A stretch of DNA of 12,132 nucleotides from JAGVSR01 sp046074825 (GTDB lineage Bacteria > Pseudomonadota > Alphaproteobacteria > Rhizobiales > Hyphomicrobiaceae). Shown piece by piece: positions 1 through 5,838 of this stretch (within the stretch, counting starts at the first letter, position 1; each line of letters starts with the position of its first letter). The position numbers were made by a program, and so were the translations under genes. The stretch covers positions 1 through 12,132 of the forward strand of contig JBJTOZ010000002.1 of the NCBI GenBank assembly GCA_046074825.1. The letters run 5' to 3'. The notes beneath the pieces were generated by a model. The model made no database searches and had not been told where the DNA came from. It saw only the letters and a list, made by a program, of their open reading frames with translations.

Positions 1-1
1 T

Positions 2-412
2 TCTGGCTCGGGAAAATCTGACCTCGCTCTTCGCTGCCTTTTTCTGCCCTATGATAGTCCGGTAGGGGAAAAAATTGAACTCGTTGCAGATGATCAAGTT
101 GTCCTTAATGTGAAGGGAGAGAAAATTTATGCTTCCCCCCCACCTTCAATCGCTGGACGTCTAGAAGTGCGCGGGGTAGGCATACTTAAATTTCCTTTTC
201 GCTGTTTTTTACCTGTAAGAGTAATTGTTCAAGTCTCCCGAGAGCAAAAAATAGAAAGACTTCCAGATCCTTGGCACTTTGAAACACACCTAGGATGTTC
301 CATACCTGTTCTAAAATTAAATCCTTTTGAGCCGTCTGCACCACAAAAATTAGCATTAGCTCTTGCCCAAGAACCATGGTTAAAAGATTTGTCTTCTTCA
401 ACTAGTAGCTAA
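2..412 (+). CDS. hprK: HPr kinase/phosphorylase, C-terminal catalytic domain (5' end cut off by window)
   Basis: HprK phosphorylates HPr on a regulatory serine with ATP and reverses this by phosphorolysis, acting in the cytoplasm as a sensor of carbon and energy state. The first complete codons (from base 2) already encode the P-loop SGSGKSDLALR. It is followed by LVADDQV, the family's conserved Asp-Asp segment, and by the HprK signature LEVRGVGI at about residues 55-62 of the visible part. The reading frame stays open to the left edge and ends in TAA at 410-412, giving 136 visible residues. Alphaproteobacterial HprK is a minimal form of about 140-150 residues without the N-terminal domain of Firmicutes enzymes, so probably only about 20 residues are missing (inference). 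It precedes the EIIA and HPr genes, and HPr is its expected substrate. GTG at 110 is an internal valine codon, not a start. Confidence is high. Confidence 0.95.
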   Translation, partial: SGSGKSDLALRCLFLPYDSPVGEKIELVADDQVVLNVKGEKIYASPPPSIAGRLEVRGVGILKFPFRCFLPVRVIVQVSREQKIERLPDPWHFETHLGCSIPVLKLNPFEPSAPQKLALALAQEPWLKDLSSSTSS

Positions 413-446
413 CATTCCCACTTTTAAATTTAAGTTATTCTCAATC

Positions 447-476
447 TTGCTCCATCTTTAGTATTTTCAGTATAAG
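447..476 (+). promoter_or_regulatory. Possible sigma70-like promoter upstream of the EIIA gene
   Basis: TTGCTC at 447-452 and TATAAG at 471-476 are separated by 18 bases. The -10 element matches the consensus at five of six positions, while the -35 matches at three. Transcription would start near 483, leaving a leader of about 68 bases before the EIIA start at 551. The surrounding 413-550 gap is A+T-rich, so a chance match is quite possible. Read-through from hprK is the alternative source of transcript. Confidence 0.3.
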
Positions 477-477
477 G

Positions 478-538
478 GACTTCAAGGAATTCTAAAATAT
501 AGCAACTAAAACTACTTAAGATATGCCCTTTTGAAGTC
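478..538 (+). repeat. 8-bp inverted repeat between hprK and the EIIA gene
   Basis: GACTTCAA at 478-485 is perfectly complementary to TTGAAGTC at 531-538, and G-U pairs could lengthen the stem on both sides. The second arm ends just before the EIIA ribosome-binding site (541-548), so a folded transcript from hprK could affect EIIA translation. A competing pairing of AAGGG (474-478) with CCCTT (526-530) also exists. The loop is 45 bases and A+T-rich. No T-tract follows, so this is not a standard terminator. Function is unknown. Confidence 0.4.
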
Positions 539-550
539 TAGGAAAGAGTT

Positions 551-955
551 ATGATTGGTCTCATCATTATAACCCACGGTGGACTTGCTTCAGAATTTCG
601 CGCCGCGCTTGAACATATTGTTGGACCCCAGAAACAACTCGAAACAATTGCCATTGGTCCAGAGGATGATATGACCAAACGAAGAATTGATATTCTTGAC
701 GCAATTAATAGACTTAACACTGGTGATGGCGTAATCATTCTTACAGATATGTTTGGCGGCACTCCATCTAACCTTGCTATATCAGTCATGGACAAAGCTG
801 GAATTGAAGTTATCGCAGGAATAAATCTTCCCACTCTTGTCAAACTTGCAAGTCTTAGACGTGAGTGCCAGCTTGCGGAGGCTGTTACTAAAGCCCGTGA
901 TGCAGGACGAAAATATATTAAAGTTGCAAGTCAGGAAATGTCCGGCGAAAGTTGA
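551..955 (+). CDS. manX: PTS EIIA component, mannose/fructose family
   Basis: This is a cytoplasmic phosphocarrier that accepts phosphate from HPr on a histidine. The 134 residues match a stand-alone EIIA-Man domain. The N-terminus MIGLIIITHGG contains the expected active-site His9, and VIILTDMFGGTPSNLAI (about residues 61-77) is the family's second conserved block. The start is supported by the purine-rich GGAAAGAG at 541-548, two bases before ATG. No EIIB or EIIC domain or gene lies nearby. With hprK before it and HPr after it, it most likely belongs to a regulatory PTS that responds to carbon or nitrogen state rather than to a sugar permease (inference from context and from what is known of alphaproteobacteria). 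The symbol manX follows usage in rhizobia. It is not the PtsN (EIIA-Ntr) family. Confidence 0.93.
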   Translation: MIGLIIITHGGLASEFRAALEHIVGPQKQLETIAIGPEDDMTKRRIDILDAINRLNTGDGVIILTDMFGGTPSNLAISVMDKAGIEVIAGINLPTLVKLASLRRECQLAEAVTKARDAGRKYIKVASQEMSGES

Positions 956-965
956 GCAGATCTGG

Positions 966-1271
966 ATGCCAGAAATAAATGATAGTAAATATCCAGAGGC
1001 AGTAGTTACAATTGTTAATCGAAAGGGTCTCCACGCAAGAGCCTCCGCGAAATTTGTAAAATGCGCTGAGAATTTTAAGGCCAAAATAACTGTGTGCCGA
1101 GATGGAGTTTCAGTGGGTGGCACTTCCATAATGGGGCTTATGATGTTGGCTGCAGGGCCGGGAGCTAAATTACATATAAAATGCGATGGCCCAGAAGCTC
1201 CAGAGGCTCTAGAGGCCATCGTGGCTCTTGTTGAAACGGGTTTCGGTGAAGAGCTTGCAGAGGAAGGATAG
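966..1271 (+). CDS. ptsH: HPr phosphocarrier protein
   Basis: HPr carries phosphate from Enzyme I to EIIA proteins through a histidine and is regulated by HprK through a serine. Using ATG at 966 the product has 101 residues. The catalytic site RKGLHARA puts the phosphorylated histidine at residue 23. The GGTSIMGLMML segment places Ser54 where the HprK target (Ser46 in Bacillus HPr) is expected. Both regulatory sites are therefore intact and agree with the hprK gene upstream. The frame stays open upstream to 837 with a further ATG at 900, but those starts overlap the EIIA gene and add residues that HPr proteins do not have. ATG at 966 lies 10 bases after the EIIA stop and gives a normal HPr with a short leader. 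No strong Shine-Dalgarno sequence is visible, so translation is probably coupled to the EIIA gene. Confidence 0.95.
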   Translation: MPEINDSKYPEAVVTIVNRKGLHARASAKFVKCAENFKAKITVCRDGVSVGGTSIMGLMMLAAGPGAKLHIKCDGPEAPEALEAIVALVETGFGEELAEEG

Positions 1272-1602
1272 GGAAAATTTTTTATTTTTTAATCAAACAA
1301 AAGTCAGAAAAATTCAATGCCTCTCAAAGGTAGTTCCGTAGCCTTTGATAGGGATAATAATAAAGAAATTATGTGAATAATATCTCAAAAAAAATTATTG
1401 CACTTCCATCCTCTCTTGGCTTTTAAAATAATCTATTGCGCATTAAATTTCGTCACACTATAGGAAGCCATTGTAATTCATTTAGCTCCTTAGATGGCAC
1501 AGGAGTATTGGGCCGCACTTGTAATCTTGATCTCTAAAAGCAATAAACAAAATAATAATTTACACAAAACGCTAAGATTTAATCCCCTTTCAGGAGCGTA
1601 AA
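1272..1602. other. Intergenic region of 331 bases between HPr and ahcY
   Basis: I see no convincing gene here. The region is A+T-rich. It begins with a T6-A-T6 tract at 1278-1290 that lacks an adjacent G+C-rich stem. There are two small dyads: CAAAGG 1325-1330 with CCTTTG 1342-1347, and CTCCT 1486-1490 with AGGAG 1501-1505. A possible promoter lies at 1527-1556 and the ahcY ribosome-binding site at 1592-1596. I could not match the layout to the SAH riboswitch or a SAM riboswitch by eye, but a covariance-model search would be the proper test. Confidence 0.7.
1527..1556 (+). promoter_or_regulatory. Possible sigma70-like promoter for ahcY
   Basis: TTGATC at 1527-1532 (four of six consensus bases) and AATAAT at 1551-1556 (five of six) are separated by 18 bases. 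The predicted transcript start is near 1563, giving an ahcY leader of about 40 bases. That is too short for most metabolite riboswitches. The A+T-rich background lowers confidence. Confidence 0.35.
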
Positions 1603-3009
1603 ATGGTTTCAAATAAGGACTATATTGTCAAAGACATCAGCCTTGCAGATTGGGGGCGGAAAGAAATTAGCATAGCTGAAACTGAAATGCCCGGTCTTAT
1701 CGCAACTAGATCTGAATATGGACCGCATAAACCACTCAAAGGAGCAAGAATTGCTGGCTCCCTTCATATGACCGTTCAAACTGCCGTACTCATTCAGACA
1801 CTCAAAATACTCGGGGCAGATATAAGGTGGGTCTCTTGTAACATTTACTCTACCCAAGATCATGCTGCCGCAGCGATTGCTGCAGACGGAATTCCCGTTT
1901 TTGCCTGGAAAGGAGAAAGTCTTAAAGAATATTGGGACTACACCCATAAACTGTTTGAATGGCACGACGGTGGCACCCCTAATATGATACTCGACGATGG
2001 AGGAGATGCTACACTTTATATTCATCTTGGTGTTCGCGCAGAGGCCGGTGATAGCGGCTTTCTCGAAAAATCAAACTCAGAAGAAGAAGAAATCCTCTAT
2101 AATCTTATAAAAAATACTTTGAAAACGAAAGAAAAAGGCTGGTTCAAAAAAATTGCAGACAACATCAAAGGTGTTTCAGAGGAGACCACAACAGGGGTGC
2201 GTCGACTTTATGAAATGCAAAAGTCGGGTACGCTTTTGTTTCCAGCTATAAATGTAAATGATGCAGTAACAAAGTCAAAATTTGATAACCTCTATGGATG
2301 CCGTGAGTCTCTAGTTGACGGCATTCGACGAGGAACTGATATTATGATGGCTGGAAAAATAGCTATGGTTGCTGGGTTTGGTGACGTTGGTAAAGGTTCT
2401 GCTGCTTCATTACGTCAGGCTGGTTGCCGCGTAATGGTTTCTGAAATAGATCCTATTTGTGCACTTCAAGCTGCTATGGAAGGATACGAAGTTGTGACAA
2501 TGGAGGAAGCAGCTCCACGTTCCGATATTTTTGTTACGGCCACTGGAAATAAAGACGTCATCACTACAGATCATATGCGCGCGATGAAGGATAGGGCAAT
2601 TGTGTGCAATATTGGTCACTTCGATAATGAAATCCAAGTCTCAGGCCTAAAAAATTTCAAATGGCATAACGTAAAGCCACAAGTTGATGAAATTGAATTC
2701 CCTGATGGAAAACGCATCATTCTTCTCTCGGAAGGACGCCTGGTAAACCTTGGTAATGCCATGGGACATCCTTCATTTGTGATGTCCGCATCTTTCACTA
2801 ACCAAGTGCTCGCTCAAATAGAGCTTTACACAAATAACTTTCAGTATAAACGCCAAGTCTACACCTTGCCTAAGCATCTTGATGAGAAAGTAGCTCGACT
2901 TCATCTCGATAAAATCGGTGCCAGGCTTACAAAATTGCGCTCCGATCAAGCCGAATATATAGGTGTTAATCCCAATGGTCCCTATAAATCAGAGCATTAT
3001 CGTTACTGA
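1603..3009 (+). CDS. ahcY: Adenosylhomocysteinase (S-adenosyl-L-homocysteine hydrolase)
   Basis: This NAD-dependent cytoplasmic enzyme reversibly splits S-adenosylhomocysteine, the inhibitory product of methyltransferases, into adenosine and homocysteine for the methyl cycle. The 468-residue product is full length. Visible landmarks are YIVKDISLADWGRKEI near the N-terminus, CNIYSTQDHAAAAIA, LDDGGDATLYIH, the substrate-site segment INVNDAVTKSKFDNLYG, the Rossmann NAD loop GFGDVGKGS (from about residue 258), and the C-terminal HYRY that reaches into the neighbouring subunit's cofactor site. Residues of about 147-195 form the charged insert (FLEKSNSEEEE region) found in many bacterial and plant enzymes but not in animal ones. 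ATG at 1603 is preceded by AGGAG at 1592-1596 with a six-base spacer, the best ribosome-binding site in the window. The gene is isolated by gaps of about 300 bases on each side and is probably a separate transcription unit. Confidence 0.98.
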   Translation: MVSNKDYIVKDISLADWGRKEISIAETEMPGLIATRSEYGPHKPLKGARIAGSLHMTVQTAVLIQTLKILGADIRWVSCNIYSTQDHAAAAIAADGIPVFAWKGESLKEYWDYTHKLFEWHDGGTPNMILDDGGDATLYIHLGVRAEAGDSGFLEKSNSEEEEILYNLIKNTLKTKEKGWFKKIADNIKGVSEETTTGVRRLYEMQKSGTLLFPAINVNDAVTKSKFDNLYGCRESLVDGIRRGTDIMMAGKIAMVAGFGDVGKGSAASLRQAGCRVMVSEIDPICALQAAMEGYEVVTMEEAAPRSDIFVTATGNKDVITTDHMRAMKDRAIVCNIGHFDNEIQVSGLKNFKWHNVKPQVDEIEFPDGKRIILLSEGRLVNLGNAMGHPSFVMSASFTNQVLAQIELYTNNFQYKRQVYTLPKHLDEKVARLHLDKIGARLTKLRSDQAEYIGVNPNGPYKSEHYRY

Positions 3010-3152
3010 TTGGGCACACTCCCGATAAGGAAATTGCAGAGGTTGCCGAATCGGCCATCCCATCTTTTGGTTATTTCATCCAAAAAACGCGGGGTTAGAC
3101 CCTTTCTGCTGTTAACTTTCCTTATCCAAAATCCAGTTGCGAAACAGGTCTG

Positions 3153-3169
3153 GTAACACCGGCTGTTAC
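3153..3169. repeat. 17-bp dyad GTAACA-ccggc-TGTTAC
   Basis: Six-base perfect inverted arms GTAACA (3153-3158) and TGTTAC (3164-3169) are separated by five bases. No T-tract follows on the + strand. The size and spacing fit an operator for a dimeric DNA-binding protein, located about 140 bases before divL. A related half-site, GCTGTTAAC, occurs at 3108-3116. The binding factor is unknown. Confidence 0.5.
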
Positions 3170-3214
3170 AAGCATAATAAAAGAGTTTGATTCGGATCAA
3201 TTGTTAAGCATTTT

Positions 3215-3234
3215 AGTTCAAAAATTTTTGGACT
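3215..3234. repeat. 20-bp near-perfect palindrome AGTTCAAAAATTTTTGGACT
   Basis: The two 10-base halves are self-complementary except for one T-G position, and a further TTTT (3211-3214) with AAAA (3236-3239) pairs around single-base bulges. The centre is A5T5, which suggests bent DNA or an operator rather than an RNA terminator. It lies 75 bases before the divL start codon. In an A+T-rich background part of the symmetry may be chance, but the G/C-containing arms make the whole less so. Confidence 0.5.
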
Positions 3235-3309
3235 TAAAAGTGTTGAGTGGTCGCGTCGCGTGTTTCCACCCTTGAATTTTAGCCTCATCATGGCGGCAGT
3301 TAAGAGCCA

Positions 3310-5838
3310 ATGCAACGAGTTTTCTCGCAAGCAAGCAAATTCAATACGCGATTGGAGCTAGCGCTTCTACTTATTGCTAGTATTCTTTGTGTATTGGTTC
3401 TCACAAGCGCCGTTATTAAGTTTCCTTTAAACTCACCAAAACTGACAGAGGGAATATTCCTTGTCATTGGAATTTCTACAATCATTGTATTCGTTGCTTT
3501 AGGCCTAACCTTCCTTGGAATTCGCACCTATCAAAAAGCTAAAAACTTTCAAAACTCTGAAATTGAAAATTTAAAAAGACACCTTGTCTCTTACACTGCA
3601 ATTGTCAAAGCAGAACCTCAAATTCTTATTCATTGGGACGAAAAGAAAGGTTTTAAAATTATTGAGAGCTCTTTGAGCCATATATCAGGGATACCTCATG
3701 CTGATCGCGAAATTCTACGTTATGGTGCCTGGCTTGAGAAAAAATCAGCCGTGCTTTTGAAAACTGGTATTGACAGCCTCTTTGCTGAGGGGAAAACTTT
3801 CAACCTTATTCTAACAACAACACGAGGCAGCCACATCGAGGTAGAAGGCAGAGCCACGGGAAGCCAAGCAATCCTCAGATTTAGAGATATAGCAGGCTAT
3901 AAAAGAGAACTCAGTCTCATTCTTGACCAACAAAAAAAAATTAGCCGTGACGTCTTATCAAGCCGCACACTTCTGAATATCTTACCTAGCCCTGCATGGT
4001 TACGAGATAAATTTGGTAAGCTTACCTGGATTAATAAGGCCTATGTTAAGGCAGTGGATGCAGTAGGTGAGAAAGAGGTAATTGAAACACAGATTGAACT
4101 AGTAGAGTCTAGACATCGTCGATCTATTGAACAGGCACTTAAAAAAAATGGGACCTACGATGGAAAAGTTGAACTCATGGTGGGAAATGTACCCAGGGTT
4201 CATCAGATAATTATCGTCACCCTTGCAGAGGAGAGCGCAGGGGTTGCAATAGATTTAGCCGAGCTTGAAGGAACAAAAAACACTCTAGACCGTCATATAT
4301 CAGCATATGATCGAGCTCTAGAGCGTGTATCGACTGCGATTGCCATCTTTAATGCAAAAGCTGAACTAACTTTTTGTAATACGGGTTATAGAAAACTTTG
4401 GCAACTCGACGAAAAATGGTTGGATGCAAATCCTCAAGATGGAGCCATCCTTGATCGTCTACGTGACGAATGTAAGCTTCCAGATGTCCCTAATTATAAA
4501 GAATGGAAAGCAAAATTACATGCGATTTATAAGGATGGCGGAATTCTTGAGGACCTTTGGCACTTAGCAAATGGTCGAATTCTTCAAGTCATTGCAGAAG
4601 GTCGCCCAGATGGAGGCATGACCTATTTTTTTAATGACAAAACTGAAAAACTTTCCCTTGAAAGTAGATATATTGAGTTAAACAAAGTTCAGGGTGAAAC
4701 ACTTAATAGCTTAAAAGAAGGTGTCGCAGTATTCGGTACGGATGGGAGATTAAAGCTTTTCAACAATGCATTTTCGCACATATGGCATTTATCAAGCAGA
4801 CAGTTAAGTTTAAGTCCTCACATAGAAGAATTTATAAAGTATACCCGAGTATTAGTTGATGACGGAAACACTTGGGAAAATATCAAATATATAGTCACTG
4901 GCTTTCCTAAAGATCGCAGCCCTTTAGAAGGTCAAATGCTACGTCCAGATGAAAGCGTGATAGATTTTAATGTAAAACCTTTGCCAGACGGGGGGACACT
5001 CCTTATATTTTCTGATGTCACGGATACCCGAAAATATCAAAGAACCCTGCAAGAACGAAATGATGCTCTTATTGTTGCTGATAGACTCAAAAATCAATTT
5101 ATAGGACATGTTTCATATGAATTGCGGACACCCCTTACAAATATTATTGGGTTTAGCGATCTTCTATTAAGTCCACAATTTGGTCCCCTGTTAGAGAAAC
5201 AAAAAGAATATTTGGATCATATAAACCTGTCTTCTAAATCATTACTGTCAATCATTAATGATTTATTAGACTTGGCAACAATTGATGCAGGCTCTTTAGA
5301 ACTCCAACTAAGTACTGTTGACCCTCACTCAGTTATCGATAGCACTCTAAAGGGGCTTCAAGAACGCGCTGCAAGAAAAGGTCTTACAATCGATGTCTCT
5401 ATACAGTCTTATGTTCATCCCTTTACTGCAGACGAAGCACGTATAAAACAAATTTTGTATAATTTAATTTTAAATGCTATTAGTTTCTCTAAAAATCAGG
5501 GGGTCATTAATATTTCTTGCTGGCAAGATAATGAGGATATTGTTTTTTGTGTTGAGGACCGGGGTATTGGCATACCTCTCGAGGAACAAAAAATTGTATT
5601 CCAACGGTTTGAAACCCGAAATCAAGCTGGAGAACATCGGGGAACAGGTCTTGGTCTTTCTTTAGCTAAAAGTTTAACCGAAATGCATCGTGGAACTATT
5701 GAACTGGAATCAAAGCCTGGAATTGGCACAAAGGTTACAATACGGCTGCCAATGCATCAGAAATCTAAACTTGAAAGCACTATAAGTCATCAATTCACGA
5801 AATATCATGAAAACAGTCTGGAAAATAGAAAATGCTAA
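3310..5838 (+). CDS. divL: DivL-type PAS sensor histidine-kinase homologue with Tyr at the phosphoacceptor site
   Basis: The 842-residue protein begins with two likely membrane helices (about residues 15-38 and 49-72). A linker and several PAS-like regions follow; the clearest start near residues 218, 333 and 463, and a more degenerate one may lie at 90-200. A DHp helix pair comes next (about 590-660), then a HATPase_c domain (about 700-825). The H-box reads HVSYELRTPL: the histidine normally found in SHELRTPL is replaced by Tyr603 (codon 5116-5118). This is the hallmark of Caulobacter DivL, an essential regulator that controls CckA and thus CtrA, and senses DivK. The ATP-binding motifs look intact: N718LILN in the N box, D750RGIG in G1, and GTGLGLSLAKS from residue 778 in G2. 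The start is fixed by an in-frame TAA at 3301. The end overlaps tsaE by 32 bases. Orthology rests on the Tyr motif, architecture and gene neighbourhood; the regulatory role is inferred. Confidence 0.88.
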   Translation: MQRVFSQASKFNTRLELALLLIASILCVLVLTSAVIKFPLNSPKLTEGIFLVIGISTIIVFVALGLTFLGIRTYQKAKNFQNSEIENLKRHLVSYTAIVKAEPQILIHWDEKKGFKIIESSLSHISGIPHADREILRYGAWLEKKSAVLLKTGIDSLFAEGKTFNLILTTTRGSHIEVEGRATGSQAILRFRDIAGYKRELSLILDQQKKISRDVLSSRTLLNILPSPAWLRDKFGKLTWINKAYVKAVDAVGEKEVIETQIELVESRHRRSIEQALKKNGTYDGKVELMVGNVPRVHQIIIVTLAEESAGVAIDLAELEGTKNTLDRHISAYDRALERVSTAIAIFNAKAELTFCNTGYRKLWQLDEKWLDANPQDGAILDRLRDECKLPDVPNYKEWKAKLHAIYKDGGILEDLWHLANGRILQVIAEGRPDGGMTYFFNDKTEKLSLESRYIELNKVQGETLNSLKEGVAVFGTDGRLKLFNNAFSHIWHLSSRQLSLSPHIEEFIKYTRVLVDDGNTWENIKYIVTGFPKDRSPLEGQMLRPDESVIDFNVKPLPDGGTLLIFSDVTDTRKYQRTLQERNDALIVADRLKNQFIGHVSYELRTPLTNIIGFSDLLLSPQFGPLLEKQKEYLDHINLSSKSLLSIINDLLDLATIDAGSLELQLSTVDPHSVIDSTLKGLQERAARKGLTIDVSIQSYVHPFTADEARIKQILYNLILNAISFSKNQGVINISCWQDNEDIVFCVEDRGIGIPLEEQKIVFQRFETRNQAGEHRGTGLGLSLAKSLTEMHRGTIELESKPGIGTKVTIRLPMHQKSKLESTISHQFTKYHENSLENRKC

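Larger units (their letters stand above)
3010..3309. other. Intergenic region of 300 bases between ahcY and divL
   Basis: No plausible gene is seen. After the ahcY stop there is a modest stem (3041-3047 with 3053-3059, one mismatch, loop GAATC) followed by TTTT at 3065-3068; this might act as a weak terminator. A second hairpin pairs TTTTGG 3065-3070 with CCAAAA 3080-3085. Further on are two dyads listed separately (3153-3169 and 3215-3234) that could be operators for divL. A TAA in the divL frame at 3301-3303 limits the kinase gene to starting after this point. No convincing -35/-10 pair was found. Confidence 0.7.

Noticed and set aside
424..438. TTAA-N7-TTAT, close to a CtrA binding site
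   Set aside because: One mismatch in a very A+T-rich stretch; such matches are expected by chance, and it is not placed at a clear promoter.
837..965. N-terminal extension of HPr from an upstream start at 837 or 900
   Set aside because: It overlaps the EIIA gene and encodes residues not seen in HPr proteins; the ATG at 966 gives a normal HPr.
782..1219. 145-codon open frame on the minus strand across EIIA and HPr
   Set aside because: It is antisense to two well-recognised genes, and its product has no recognisable domain.
1224..1290. Hairpin GCTCTT...GAAA/TTTC...AAGAGC (1224-1254) followed by T6-A-T6 (1278-1290) as a terminator after HPr
   Set aside because: The stem lies inside the HPr coding region and is 23 bases from the T-tract, too far for intrinsic termination.
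1609..2025. 138-codon open frame on the minus strand inside ahcY
   Set aside because: Shadow of the strongly conserved ahcY frame with no recognisable motif.
3003..3200. 65-codon minus-strand open frame in the ahcY-divL gap
   Set aside because: It has no recognisable motif and no convincing ribosome-binding site; it also covers the hairpins and the dyad, which explain the sequence equally well.
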